Source: Alphaproteobacteria bacterium (GTDB taxonomy: Bacteria; Pseudomonadota; Alphaproteobacteria; UBA8366). From it: a stretch of DNA of 64,000 nucleotides. This document shows, one piece after another, positions 8,958-18,208 of this stretch. Numbering within the stretch: the stretch's first letter is position 1; every line of letters begins with the position of its first letter. The stretch lies in assembly GCA_028281325.1 (NCBI GenBank), contig JANQKC010000035.1, positions 248,001-312,000 on the forward strand, in the 5' to 3' direction. The position numbers and the translations under genes were made by a program. The notes under the pieces are model-generated. The model searched no databases, was not told where the DNA came from, and saw nothing but the letters and a program-made list of their open reading frames with translations.

Positions 8958-10292
8958 TCATATGTCGATATCCGATATTGCGGCATTGACCGACTGTTCC
9001 AGCCGATCCGCGATATCTTCAATATTGCCCTCATCGATGATGAAAGGCGGCGCGAGCAACACATGATCGCCCCGTTTCCCGTCGATCGTCCCGCCCCCCG
9101 GATAACAGATCAGGCCGCGATCCATCGCCGCCTGCTTGATATGGGCGTGCAGTTTGTGCGCCGGATCGAACGGCTGCTTGCCGGCGCGGTCTTCCACGAG
9201 TTCGATCGCCTGGAAAAGACCCCGGCCGCGAATGTCGCCGACATGATGATGGTTGCCGAAACGCTCGGTCAGCGCGTCGTTCAATACCGAGCCCATCTTG
9301 CGGACCCGCGGCAGAAGATCTTCCTCCTCGATAACTTTTTGAACCGCGAGGGCTGCGGCGCAGGCCACCGGGTGACCCAGATAGGTATGCCCGTGCTGGA
9401 AAAGGCCCGAGCCATGCCGCATGGCATCATAGATCGCCCCCGTCAGCAAGACCGCGCCAATCGGCTGATAGCCGGCTCCAAGGCCCTTGGCGATACAAAT
9501 CAGGTCCGGCGTGATCCCTTCCTGTTCACAGGCGAACAGCGATCCGGTGCGGCCCATCCCGCACATCACCTCGTCCAAGATCAAGAGGACGCCGTAGCGA
9601 TCGCAGATTTCCCGAATGCGCTTGAAGTACCCGGGCACCGCGGTGATGGCGCCGGCGGTCGCCCCGCCGACCGGTTCGGCGATGAATGCCGCGACCGTGT
9701 CCTCGCCCAGTTCCTTGATCTTCGCTTCGAGTTCGTCGGCGACGCGCAGGCCGTAGGCCTCTTCGGTTTCGTCATCCGCGCGGAAACGATAGGAGAAGCA
9801 CGGCGCGATGTGATGGGTCTCCATCAGCATCGGCGCGAACTGCTCGCGCCGCCAGCGGTTGCCGCCCGCGGCCAACGCGCCCAGGGTGTTGCCGTGATAG
9901 CTCTGCCAGCGCGCGATGACATGCCGGCGCTGGGGTTGGCCGGCTTCCACGAAGTACTGCCGGGCCATCTTCAGGGCCGCCTCCACCGCCTCCGAGCCGC
10001 CGGACACGAAGTAAACGTAGTCCAAGCCGTCGGGCGACGTGGCGACCAAACGATCCGCCAGTTCCTCGCCGACATCCGACGTGAAGAAGGCGGTATGCGC
10101 GAAGGCCATCGTCTCGGCTTGCCGCTTGATCGCCTCGATCACTTTGGGATGACCATGGCCGAGGCAGGACACCGCGGCGCCGCCGGAGGCGTCGAGATAC
10201 CGTTTGCCGTCGGCGTCGATGATGAACACGCCCTCGCCTTTCACGGCGGTCGGCGGCATCCAATCGGTTCGACGATGCAATACATGGGACAT
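8958..10292 (-). CDS. Class III PLP-dependent aminotransferase
   Basis: A 444-residue fold-type I enzyme of the omega-transaminase type. Seen are GGAAVSCLGHGHP near 37-49, the cofactor-binding SGGSEA (97-102), LILDEVMCGMGRTG with the PLP-nitrogen Asp at 240, and the Schiff-base lysine K269 in CIAKGLGAGYQPIGA. It probably moves an amino group between an omega-amino acid or amine and pyruvate/2-oxoglutarate. The ATG at 10292 is chosen because homologues start close to MSHVLHR and a GGAG lies 9 bases upstream. It begins only 2 bases after the lipoprotein gene stop, so it is translationally linked to the Mla-type operon, an unexpected partner. Confidence 0.88.
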   Translation of the reverse strand: MSHVLHRRTDWMPPTAVKGEGVFIIDADGKRYLDASGGAAVSCLGHGHPKVIEAIKRQAETMAFAHTAFFTSDVGEELADRLVATSPDGLDYVYFVSGGSEAVEAALKMARQYFVEAGQPQRRHVIARWQSYHGNTLGALAAGGNRWRREQFAPMLMETHHIAPCFSYRFRADDETEEAYGLRVADELEAKIKELGEDTVAAFIAEPVGGATAGAITAVPGYFKRIREICDRYGVLLILDEVMCGMGRTGSLFACEQEGITPDLICIAKGLGAGYQPIGAVLLTGAIYDAMRHGSGLFQHGHTYLGHPVACAAALAVQKVIEEEDLLPRVRKMGSVLNDALTERFGNHHHVGDIRGRGLFQAIELVEDRAGKQPFDPAHKLHAHIKQAAMDRGLICYPGGGTIDGKRGDHVLLAPPFIIDEGNIEDIADRLEQSVNAAISDIDI

Positions 10293-10294
10293 CG

Positions 10295-10990
10295 CTAACG
10301 TCTCCGCGGTGGTGATTTGTGTTTCTCGCCGGATTTCAGGGTCCACACGACGGCGGACTTCAAGGCCTTTCCAAGCGCATCGTCGAAAGCGGCGATGATA
10401 TCCGTCATCGTGTTCGCCTTGGCGCGCACGCGACGTTCGAACGTTTCCGTCGCGACGATCTCGCGCTGCGGCATTTTGACGAGTTTCAAGTTGATCCGAA
10501 CCCGGGCCCATGGCGGGGAATAGTTGGCCGCCAAGGCCGTGGCGCCCGCGGGAATGGCCTCGTCATATTCGGCCTGAAACTCCCGCAAGTCCGATTTCAA
10601 AAGAAAATCGGACCGAAGGCCAATCTGCTCCCGCCCGACCGAAATGATCCGGCCGGAGTTCTCGAACGATTCAATCATCAGCGATTGCACCATCTTCGGG
10701 CCGAAGTCGGTCCAATTCGCCTGTCGGAAATACCGCAACTCGACCGGGCTGTCCTGCAGGGCGATACGCGCCGTGTTCAATCCAGCCGGTGAATTCGGCG
10801 TTTCCACCAGCAACTGCCACGTCACGGCCGGCATATCTTGCGGGAATGTGCTCTTCGGCGTCAGCACGTAAAGGCGCGGCGGCGCCTCATTTATGCCGGG
10901 TAGCTCAACGCAACTTGCAAGCGTGATGGCCGCGAACGCCACGCACACAAGAGAGAGAAAAGGACGGGCAAAGGACCGCATTCGGGGCAC
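10295..10990 (-). CDS. ABC-type transport auxiliary lipoprotein (PqiC-like)
   Basis: A 231-residue lipoprotein with signal peptide and lipobox LASC (residues 24-27), so Cys27 would be lipidated. The mature part resembles the DUF330/PqiC family (PPRLYVLTPKSTF, ...YFRQANWTDFGPKMVQSLMIESFENSG), which accompanies MCE-type transporters and probably sits in the outer membrane. It is the fourth gene of the operon, 6 bases after mlaD. It can start at GTG 10990 or ATG 10981; the ATG form is equally good. It likely docks the MlaD-like ring or tunnel to the outer membrane. Confidence 0.82.
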   Translation of the reverse strand: MPRMRSFARPFLSLVCVAFAAITLASCVELPGINEAPPRLYVLTPKSTFPQDMPAVTWQLLVETPNSPAGLNTARIALQDSPVELRYFRQANWTDFGPKMVQSLMIESFENSGRIISVGREQIGLRSDFLLKSDLREFQAEYDEAIPAGATALAANYSPPWARVRINLKLVKMPQREIVATETFERRVRAKANTMTDIIAAFDDALGKALKSAVVWTLKSGEKHKSPPRRR

Positions 10991-10996
10991 CGTGCG

Positions 10997-11992
10997 TTAT
11001 TTCACTTCTACACCAGGCTGCGTCTTGCCGAACAGGAACCGTGCGGGATCGCGTTCGATCTGTGATGAAATTCTGGTCAGCGCCCCGACCAGCACCCGCG
11101 TTTCGGATAGCAACTGTGTGAATTCGTAGAGACCGGAAGACGCGAAAGTATCGACCGGTTCACGGTTCGACTCAACGAGATCGGCCAATACGAAGGATGC
11201 GCGCCGGAACTCCTGCGCCGTCTTGCGGACTTCGATCAGCGACTTCTTCGCCTCGTCGCCGACGCCCGACAAGTCCTTGTTCAAGCCATCGGAAAGCGTT
11301 CGGATCGATGCGGCAAGCTTCTGTATATCCTTGATCGTCTGGCCGGTTTCCTTCGCGGCGCCGCGCAACTCCTTCATTGTCATCGTGGCATCGCCGAGGA
11401 ACCCGTCGATATCCGAGGACCGCTCGGCGAGGACGCCGGAGATCGTGCCGACATTCGACAGCGTCTTCGCGACATTCTTGCGATTGTCCTCGTCAAACAA
11501 CAGGTTGGCGCGATTGACGAGGGCCGTGATACGGGACACCAGTTCCGGCGCCGAATCGAACAGTTCCTGAAGTTGCGATGGGCGCGACTGAATGACCGGC
11601 CGGCCGTCACCGGCAGCCTCGCGCAAATCCGGCGCGGCATGGGTCCCACCCAAAAGCTGGACATAGGCCACGCCGGTGATGCCCTGAAATTCCAGCGCCG
11701 CCTCGGTGTCCTGCTTGACCGGCGTGTCTTCGGGAATCTCGATGGTGACGCGGACTTGCTCGACATTCTCCGGGTTGATCGCCATGTCGCTGACCACGCC
11801 AACGGGAATGCCGCGATAGCGAACCGCGTTGCCCGGCTTGAGACCACTGACCGACCCTTCGAAGAAAATGTCGTAATACGCGAAATCCTCATCCAGGTTC
11901 ACGCCGGCCATCCAAACGACCGCCACGACGAAGCCCGCCATGCTCAGCAGGGCGAAAACGCCGACCAGCAGATAACTCGCCCGTGTTTCCAT
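10997..11992 (-). CDS. MlaD-family protein (MCE domain)
   Basis: A 331-residue periplasmic, inner-membrane-anchored protein. It has one N-terminal transmembrane helix (about 8-30, LLVGVFALLSMAGFVVAVVW), a single MCE domain (about 38-120, with FFEGSVSGLKPGNAVRYRGIPVG), and a long helical C-terminal part (about 140-310) that probably assembles into a tube. MCE hexamers carry phospholipids or other hydrophobic molecules between membranes. It is the third gene of the operon, 21 bases after the ATPase. The helical tail makes it longer than E. coli MlaD (about 180 residues) and more like tunnel-forming MCE proteins. Confidence 0.9.
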   Translation of the reverse strand: METRASYLLVGVFALLSMAGFVVAVVWMAGVNLDEDFAYYDIFFEGSVSGLKPGNAVRYRGIPVGVVSDMAINPENVEQVRVTIEIPEDTPVKQDTEAALEFQGITGVAYVQLLGGTHAAPDLREAAGDGRPVIQSRPSQLQELFDSAPELVSRITALVNRANLLFDEDNRKNVAKTLSNVGTISGVLAERSSDIDGFLGDATMTMKELRGAAKETGQTIKDIQKLAASIRTLSDGLNKDLSGVGDEAKKSLIEVRKTAQEFRRASFVLADLVESNREPVDTFASSGLYEFTQLLSETRVLVGALTRISSQIERDPARFLFGKTQPGVEVK

Positions 11993-12013
11993 TTTCCGGA
12001 CCGCTCCTGACGT

Positions 12014-12781
12014 TCAGCCTGCGCCGAGCGCGACGCGCGCCCTTGGGCCGTGAAAATATTCGTGAATCCATGGATGGTCGTCGCGCATATGCTCCTCCAT
12101 GGTGCCGGTTCTAATCTTCTTATCAACCAGAACGGCGATGCGGTCGCAGATCGCGGCGAGGCTGTCAAGGTCATGCGTGACCATGAAGACCGTCAATCCA
12201 AGGCTTTGCTGCAAATCCCGGATCAGATGATCGAAGGCCGCCGCGCCGATCGGGTCGAGACCCGCCGTCGGCTCGTCCAGGAACAGAATCTCCGGATCGA
12301 TCGATAACGCCCGCGCCAGCCCTGCGCGTTTCCGCATGCCCCCCGACAATTCGGCCGGAAACTTAACGCAGGAATCGGGCGGCAACCCCACCATCGCAAT
12401 CTTAAGGGCAGCCAACTCATCCATGAGCGTCTGCGGTATATCCAGATGCTCGCGCATCGGCACTTGCACATTCTCGGCCACCGTCAAGGACGAGAACAGC
12501 GCACCGGCCTGAAACAACACGCCATACCGCGCCTGCAGCGCATGACGCTCGGCCTGGGGCAGAGATTCGACATCTTTTCCCAGTACGTTGATCCCACCTG
12601 CCGCCGGTTCGTTGAGCCCCACGATGGTGCGCAGCAGAACCGACTTGCCGGTCCCCGACCCACCGACCACACCGATGACTTCCCCGCGCTTCACATCGAG
12701 ATCGAGACCGTCATGCACGACCTGCGCGCCGAACTGCGTGCGGAGGCCGCGGACCCGTATAACGATGTCACCGTCCGGCAT
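12014..12781 (-). CDS. MlaF-type ABC transporter ATP-binding protein
   Basis: A 255-residue cytosolic ATPase. Walker A is GGSGTGKS (40-47), the signature LSGGM is at 145-149 and Walker B with catalytic Glu is ILFLDEP (165-171). The FSSLTVAENVQVPMREH segment after the Q-loop is typical of the MlaF/MKL group. It energises the lipid transporter formed with the permease and MCE protein. The ATG at 12781 follows a GAGGA site. It lies 2 bases after the permease stop, a coupled pair. Confidence 0.92.
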   Translation of the reverse strand: MPDGDIVIRVRGLRTQFGAQVVHDGLDLDVKRGEVIGVVGGSGTGKSVLLRTIVGLNEPAAGGINVLGKDVESLPQAERHALQARYGVLFQAGALFSSLTVAENVQVPMREHLDIPQTLMDELAALKIAMVGLPPDSCVKFPAELSGGMRKRAGLARALSIDPEILFLDEPTAGLDPIGAAAFDHLIRDLQQSLGLTVFMVTHDLDSLAAICDRIAVLVDKKIRTGTMEEHMRDDHPWIHEYFHGPRARVALGAG

Positions 12782-12783
12782 CG

Positions 12784-13920
12784 TCAAATCCTCAGCGTCG
12801 AAAAGATGACGGAAAAAATGGCATTCGCGATTATCACGAGAAAAATCGATGTCACCACGGATTTTGTTGTCATTTTACCGACACTTTCGGCGCTGCCGGT
12901 CACGCGCAAACCCTCATAGCAACCAACGATGGCGATAATGTAGGCAAAGACAGGCGCTTTCACCATGCCCACGAAAAAATGGCTCAGCGTCAGGACCGAT
13001 TCCAACTGACGCATGAATTGCCCGAAGGTCACGTCGAGCACCATCGTCGCCATCAACGCCCCCCCAAGCAATCCGGCGGCGTTGGAGAGGAAAGCAAGAA
13101 TCGGCAACGTGATCAGCAGGCCACAGATGCGCGGCAGGACCAGAATGTCCGTCGGACTCAGGCCCAGGGTGCGCATCGCATCCACCTCTTCGTTGACCTG
13201 CATCGTCCCGATCTGCGCGGTGAAGGCCGAGCCGGACCGGCCGGCGACCATGATCGCGGTCAGCAGGACCCCGATTTCACGCAGCATGATGACGCCGAGC
13301 AGGTTTACGGTGAAGATTTCCGCGCCGAACCGTCGCAACTGATCCGCACCGACAAAGGCGATGACGACGCCGATGAGGAAGGAGAGCAAACAAACGATGG
13401 GGATGGCGTTGAGCCCGGTCTGCTCGACCTGATTGGTCAACGCCACCATGCGCAGCTTTCGCGGATTGCGCAGAACGGCGAGGAATCCCATGACTGTCAT
13501 GCCGAAGAAGCTCAGCAACGCGGCGCCTTCGCGATATGCTTCTTCGGTACCGCGGCCGACGCGCACAAGCATGTCGGCCCAGTAGTTGGTCGGCTGTCGA
13601 ACCGTGTCTTCGGCGGCCTTCGTCGCCCGCTCGACCACACGGACCAGCGGGCGATAATCGTCGGCCAGCCCTTTGACCTCGGTCACAATGCCGCCGTCGG
13701 CCAACCGGTGCGCCGTACGGTCCACGAGCCAGGCGCCGGCTGTGTCAAACGCGGTCAATTGCGACAGGTCGAAGACCGCGCTGCGCGCGCCGTCCGACGA
13801 CAATGCGGCCAAATCCCGATCGATGTGGGTGATCCGCTGCACCGTCCATGCGCCGCCCGCCGTCAACGTCAGGCGGCCATCCTCGGTTGACGTCCGCAGC
13901 CACGCGGCATCGCCGTCCAT
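12784..13920 (-). CDS. MlaE-type permease with N-terminal STAS domain
   Basis: A 378-residue inner-membrane permease. Residues about 10-100 form a STAS/MlaB-like domain (VFDLSQLTAFDTAGAWLVDRT). Residues about 120-378 are the MlaE domain with five to six membrane helices and conserved GVVIAFVGADQLRRFGAEIF, LREIGVLLTAIMVAGRSGSAFTAQIGTM and NEEVDAMRTLG. Fusion of MlaB to MlaE makes a separate STAS gene unnecessary. It is the first gene of the operon MlaE-MlaF-MlaD-lipoprotein-aminotransferase and reads divergently from apt. Confidence 0.92.
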   Translation of the reverse strand: MDGDAAWLRTSTEDGRLTLTAGGAWTVQRITHIDRDLAALSSDGARSAVFDLSQLTAFDTAGAWLVDRTAHRLADGGIVTEVKGLADDYRPLVRVVERATKAAEDTVRQPTNYWADMLVRVGRGTEEAYREGAALLSFFGMTVMGFLAVLRNPRKLRMVALTNQVEQTGLNAIPIVCLLSFLIGVVIAFVGADQLRRFGAEIFTVNLLGVIMLREIGVLLTAIMVAGRSGSAFTAQIGTMQVNEEVDAMRTLGLSPTDILVLPRICGLLITLPILAFLSNAAGLLGGALMATMVLDVTFGQFMRQLESVLTLSHFFVGMVKAPVFAYIIAIVGCYEGLRVTGSAESVGKMTTKSVVTSIFLVIIANAIFSVIFSTLRI

Positions 13921-14080
13921 ATGTTCCCGCCTTACGCTCGTTGCATCAGGTCACCGACAGCATCCGATAGCATACCGATCTTGAAGGTCAAGCCGCCAAA
14001 CCAGCGCGACAGCGCCGTTGCGGCGACGCCGGACCGTCGTTACGATCCCGCCGCACTTCATGCTAGGAGAATCCTGTTCC

Positions 14081-14596
14081 ATGAATCTCAAGGACCATAT
14101 CCGCAGCATCCCGGACTTTCCCAAACCCGGCATTCTGTTCTACGACATCTCGACTCTCCTCGCCAATGCGACAGCTTGGCAGCATTGCGTCGACGAATTG
14201 GCGGCGGCGGTCGCCCCGCACGAACCGGAGATGCTGGTGGGGATCGAGTCCCGCGGCTTTCTGACGGCCGCGCCGCTGGCGCTGAAACTCGGTTGCGGAT
14301 TCATGATGGTGCGCAAGAAAGGCAAGCTGCCGGGTGAAACAATCCGGCACACCTACGACCTGGAATACGGCACCGATACGATCGAGATTCAATCCGACGC
14401 GGTTACCAAGGGCCAGCGCTTGGTCGTGCTCGACGATCTGCTGGCAACCGGCGGCACGGCAGCGGCCGCCGTGGAACTGCTTCGAAACAGCGGCGGCGAT
14501 GTGCGAGCGGCGGTCTTTATCGTCGAACTCGATTTCCTGCACGGCCGCAATAAACTGGACCTGCCGATCACATCCCTCGTCAACTACGAGTCCTGA
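14081..14596 (+). CDS. apt: Adenine phosphoribosyltransferase
   Basis: A 171-residue purine salvage enzyme that converts adenine and PRPP to AMP. The N-terminal [22 protein letters not shown] start is typical of Apt, and the PRPP-binding loop [12 protein letters not shown] lies at 116-127. The ATG at 14081 has AGGAGA 10 bases upstream. Its last 13 bases overlap the 3' end of the convergent creatininase gene. Confidence 0.95.
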   Translation: MNLKDHIRSIPDFPKPGILFYDISTLLANATAWQHCVDELAAAVAPHEPEMLVGIESRGFLTAAPLALKLGCGFMMVRKKGKLPGETIRHTYDLEYGTDTIEIQSDAVTKGQRLVVLDDLLATGGTAAAAVELLRNSGGDVRAAVFIVELDFLHGRNKLDLPITSLVNYES

Positions 14597-15402
14597 GACG
14601 GTCGCTGCCGCAACCGCGACAAATCGAAAGCATCGACATCATCCAAGACCTCGACCAAGGCTTGGACGGTGCGTTCTATCACCATGCGTCCTTTTTCCGC
14701 GGTCGCAGCCGCCGCATCGCCGACCGCGCCGGACGCATGCAGGTCCTGGGTTTCCCAGCCGAAGGAAACCGGGCCGGTCGGCTTCAGTCGCTTGAAGTCG
14801 CGCGCCATTTCCAATCCCACCGAGTCGAAACGACCGATCCGGTCGGCCCGAACCAAATCCGGCCGAAGGTGCAACATGAGCGACGTTTCGACGGCCCCCG
14901 CGTGAATCCCGTGCGCGAGTTCGTCGGTATCGAACAGGTCGGACACGTCGGGCAACGTGAACCAGTTCACCATGACAGCGAGCATACGGTGGGAAAGCCG
15001 CAGCTTGCGGGCCGTCGTTTTCACGATTTCGGTCTGACCGCCATGGCTGTTGAAGACCACCAGTTTTCGGAAGCCCATTGCGGCGACACTGTCCGCGATG
15101 TTCCGCCAAGCGTCGGCCAGCGTCTCCGGCTCGATCGACAACGTGCCCGCGAAGCCGCCATGTTCGTCGCTCCATCCGACGGTTTGTTGCGGCAAGACAA
15201 AGACAGACCGTCCCTCGGGGAGCGCGACAAGGGTGGCTTCGATCAGCCCCTCATTGATGTCGGCGTCGACACTGAGCGGCAAATGCGGGCCATGTTGCTC
15301 CACCGCCGCCACCGGTAGAATCAGGATCGTTTTTTCGCGATCGAGTCCGTCGACGTCCTCCGTCGTCAGATCGCGCCAATAGCCCGGTTGCCGTGTCGCC
15401 AT
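14584..15402 (-). CDS. Creatininase-family protein
   Basis: A 272-residue metal-dependent amidohydrolase fold. Hallmarks are [19 protein letters not shown] near residues 28-46 and the metal-site region [13 protein letters not shown] about 110-122, supplying His, Asp and Glu ligands. The family includes creatininase, 3-dehydro-scyllo-inosose hydrolase and MftE-like proteins, so a cyclic amide or lactam substrate is possible but unproven. ATG at 15402 with GGAG just upstream. It is divergent from the D-aminoacylase-like gene and might share its promoter region and an amide-degrading role. Confidence 0.85.
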   Translation of the reverse strand: MATRQPGYWRDLTTEDVDGLDREKTILILPVAAVEQHGPHLPLSVDADINEGLIEATLVALPEGRSVFVLPQQTVGWSDEHGGFAGTLSIEPETLADAWRNIADSVAAMGFRKLVVFNSHGGQTEIVKTTARKLRLSHRMLAVMVNWFTLPDVSDLFDTDELAHGIHAGAVETSLMLHLRPDLVRADRIGRFDSVGLEMARDFKRLKPTGPVSFGWETQDLHASGAVGDAAAATAEKGRMVIERTVQALVEVLDDVDAFDLSRLRQRPSQDS

Positions 15403-15529
15403 TATCTCCGCCTTGCTTCCCGTCCGTTGCTGACGCCGTTGCACGCCGGATATATAACGATGCCTGGACGCCAGCCGTCAAAGGGCGGCGCATTTTCCGC
15501 GTACCACAGCTTATCGGACACGGACGACC

Positions 15530-16993
15530 ATGCAATCGAAGCAATCAGAGCGATACGACCTCATCATCCGCAATGGCACTGTTATCGACGGCACCGGCGC
15601 AGCCCGCAAACAGGCGGACGTAGCGGTCCGTGGCGACCGGATCGCCGATATCGGCGACTTGGCAACCGCCAGCGCAGCGACCGAGATCGACGCCGCAGGC
15701 CGCATCGTCGCGCCCGGCTTCATCGACGTGCATACCCATGACGACAATTCACTGATCGACAAGCCGGATATGTTCTACAAGACGAGCCAGGGCGTCACGT
15801 CGGTGGTGGTCGGCAACTGCGGCATCAGCCTCGCGCCCTACACCTTGACGGGCGACCGGGCGCGGCCGCCGCAGGATCTGCTTGGCTCGCGTTTCGAGTA
15901 TCCGCGGATGAGCGACTTTTTTGACCGCCTTAAGTCATCCCCCTCGGCGACGAATGCCGCGATGCTGTGCGGCCACACGACCCTGCGGCTCGGCGCGATG
16001 GACCGGGTGGACCGCCCAGCGTCCGACGACGAAATCGCCGTGATGCGGGAGGGTCTCGCCGAGGCGCTCGACGCCGGCGTCGTGGGATTGTCGACAGGGC
16101 TCGCCTACGAGCCGGCGCAAGCGGCCCCGACCTCCGAAGTGGTTGCCTTGGCCGAACTGCTCGGCCCGGCGGGCGGCATCTACACGACCCATCTGCGGAA
16201 CGAAGAGGAAAAGATCGAAGACGCCATGGAGGAAGCCTTCCTGATCGGCCGCGAAAGCGACGCCGCGGTCGTTCTGTCGCATCACAAGGTGTCCGGCGAA
16301 GAGAATTTCGGTCGAACGAAAAAGACGCTGCCGATGATCGAAGAAATCCGCAAGACGCAGCGGGTCGACCTGGACGTCTATCCCTATCATGCGTCGTCGA
16401 CGGTGATCACGGCGGCGCGCGTGGCGCTCTGCCGCAAGGTCCTGATCACGTGGTCGGTCCCGCATCCAGAACATGCCGGCCGCGAACTGTCGGAAATCGC
16501 CGCGGACATGGGATGCTCGCCGGAGGAAGCGGCGGAACGGCTAAAGCCCGGCGGCGCGATCTATTTCGCAATGGACGAAGAGGACGTGCGGCGTGTCATC
16601 GAATTCCCGCACAGCATGATCGCGTCGGACGGCCTGCCGAATGACGGACACCCGCATCCGCGTCTGTGGGGAACTTTCCCGCGGGTGCTGGGCCGGTACA
16701 GCCGGGATATCGGCCTCATCACGCTGGAAGACGCCGTCCATAAAATGACCGGCCGCCCGGCGGCCGTGTTCGGGCTGACCGACCGAGGCACTTTGCAGGA
16801 AGGCAACCACGCCGACATCGTGGTCTTCGATCCGGACACCGTCATTGATCGGGCGGATTTCGAGCATCCGACCCAAGCGGCGGCGGGGATCGACGCCGTC
16901 TACGTCAACGGCACCGCGGTCATGCGCGATGGCGAAGCGACCGGGAACCGTCCGGGCAAGGCGCTTCGACGGCAAGACATGCAGACAAACTGA
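15530..16993 (+). CDS. N-acyl-D-amino-acid deacylase family amidohydrolase
   Basis: A 487-residue member of the amidohydrolase superfamily, D-aminoacylase group. It shows the N-terminal LIIRNGTVIDGTGA, the metal motif HTHDDNS near 71-77, VVVGNCGISLAPY, and C-terminal HADIVVFDP. It would remove the acyl group from N-acyl-D-amino acids, or hydrolyse a related amide, in the cytosol. No signal peptide. It is convergent with the GntR gene, 18 bases apart. Confidence 0.85.
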   Translation: MQSKQSERYDLIIRNGTVIDGTGAARKQADVAVRGDRIADIGDLATASAATEIDAAGRIVAPGFIDVHTHDDNSLIDKPDMFYKTSQGVTSVVVGNCGISLAPYTLTGDRARPPQDLLGSRFEYPRMSDFFDRLKSSPSATNAAMLCGHTTLRLGAMDRVDRPASDDEIAVMREGLAEALDAGVVGLSTGLAYEPAQAAPTSEVVALAELLGPAGGIYTTHLRNEEEKIEDAMEEAFLIGRESDAAVVLSHHKVSGEENFGRTKKTLPMIEEIRKTQRVDLDVYPYHASSTVITAARVALCRKVLITWSVPHPEHAGRELSEIAADMGCSPEEAAERLKPGGAIYFAMDEEDVRRVIEFPHSMIASDGLPNDGHPHPRLWGTFPRVLGRYSRDIGLITLEDAVHKMTGRPAAVFGLTDRGTLQEGNHADIVVFDPDTVIDRADFEHPTQAAAGIDAVYVNGTAVMRDGEATGNRPGKALRRQDMQTN

Positions 16994-17011
16994 CCGGCGC
17001 CAGCCCGGACG

Positions 17012-17752
17012 CTAGACGAGTTCGGCCAGATAGCGATGATGACGCGTATCGCACAGGCTGACACGCCACTCTGCCGCGCGTCCATCCAATGCAAAGGCGA
17101 TCCGGTCGATCTCCAGGATCGGCTGACCCACGTCGAGGCCCAGTAGCTTGGCGACATCCGGCCCTGCTTCGATCGCGGCCAACCGTTCCTCCGCCCGCGA
17201 AATCGTTACGCCGAAATTACGTTCATAAAGCTCGTAGATCGTATTCGGCAGATCGCTTACACCGGACAAACCGGGAAACAGGTCGCAGGGCACGCTAATG
17301 TCCTCGAGGATCGCCGGCGCTCCATCGAGATCGCGAACGCGACGGATTCGGGTCACCGCCGCGCCGCGATCGATGCGGAGCCGTGCCGCCTCCTCCTTGT
17401 TGGCCTTACCGTCACGGCAACTCAGAACCGTACCGCCGGGCAGCCGCCGTTCGCCATTGCGTCCGACGAGATGAAAGAAGTGAAACAGCGCCCGATCTTC
17501 GTCATGTTCCGCGACGAAGGTGCCCCGCCCCTGTCGGCGTATGACCAGGTTTTCCGCAGCGAGCGCGTCCAGCGCCTTCCGAACCGTGCCCTGACTGACG
17601 CCGAATTCCTCGGCAAGCTGGAACTCGCTCGGCAAGACGGCACCCGGCTTCCAAACGCCCTCGATCATGCGGCCGAGCATGAGTTCCTTGACCTGGGCAT
17701 AGAGCGGTTTGGCTTCGGGGACGAGACCCGATGAAGGTATGATACGGTTCAT
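17012..17752 (-). CDS. GntR-family regulator, HutC/UTRA type
   Basis: A 246-residue repressor-type protein. The winged helix lies at about 15-80 (LYAQVKELMLGRMIEGVWKPGAVLPSE, FGVSQGTVRKALDALAAENLVIRRQGRGTFV), followed by a UTRA ligand domain (about 100-240). The ATG at 17752 is chosen because the domain starts right after it; the longer open frame upstream crosses the operator. It is divergent from the SAF/UxaA-type lyase genes, with a perfect palindrome between them, so it most likely controls itself and that operon in response to a hydroxyacid or sugar acid. Confidence 0.88.
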   Translation of the reverse strand: MNRIIPSSGLVPEAKPLYAQVKELMLGRMIEGVWKPGAVLPSEFQLAEEFGVSQGTVRKALDALAAENLVIRRQGRGTFVAEHDEDRALFHFFHLVGRNGERRLPGGTVLSCRDGKANKEEAARLRIDRGAAVTRIRRVRDLDGAPAILEDISVPCDLFPGLSGVSDLPNTIYELYERNFGVTISRAEERLAAIEAGPDVAKLLGLDVGQPILEIDRIAFALDGRAAEWRVSLCDTRHHRYLAELV

Positions 17753-17794
17753 GGCGATGGTCCGAATCCACCGCTTGACGACGATAAAGTCAAG

Positions 17795-17810
17795 TGTCTT
17801 ATATAAGACA
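17795..17810. promoter_or_regulatory. Perfect 16-bp palindrome, likely GntR operator
   Basis: TGTCTTATATAAGACA is its own reverse complement and sits 43 bp before the GntR start and 105 bp before the lyase operon start. AT-centred palindromes with GTCT/AGAC arms are the kind of site HutC-type GntR proteins bind. The adjacent regulator gene makes autoregulation likely. Binding itself is inference. Confidence 0.7.
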
Positions 17811-17915
17811 TAACACTCGGCAATGCGGCACAGTCGTCGCGCGAGGGAGAAACGCCTCGCAAACCGACCGGCGCCGGACCGGTGGTCCCGAAGACAAATC
17901 AATCCAGGAGGAGCA

Positions 17916-18203
17916 ATGAGCGCCCCCCATTTCGTAGTGCACGACAATTCCGACTCCGTCGGCGTCGTCGTCGTTGAGACCGTGGAACCCCAGACCGAAA
18001 TGACGGGATGGAACATGGAAACCGACGAAACGATCCACATCACGGCATTGGATGCCATTCCGATCGGCCACAAGGTCGCCCTCGGCGATATCGGCAACGG
18101 CGACACGATCCTAAAATACGGCCATTCGATCGGCAAAGCCGTCGAAGACATCGGCAAGGGGCATCACGTCCACGTCCATAACCTCAAAACGACGAAGTGG
18201 TAG
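17916..18203 (+). CDS. SAF-domain small subunit of a UxaA-family lyase (SuyA-like)
   Basis: A 95-residue protein consisting of one SAF domain ([40 protein letters not shown], and the ending [12 protein letters not shown]). In altronate and galactarate dehydratases this domain is fused to the large one. A split small/large pair is the arrangement of (2R)-sulfolactate sulfo-lyase SuyA/SuyB, which these sequences resemble from memory. The ATG at 17916 follows AGGAGGAG, a very strong ribosome site. The large subunit starts 5 bases after its stop. Confidence 0.82.
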   Translation: MSAPHFVVHDNSDSVGVVVVETVEPQTEMTGWNMETDETIHITALDAIPIGHKVALGDIGNGDTILKYGHSIGKAVEDIGKGHHVHVHNLKTTKW

Positions 18204-18208
18204 AAGCA

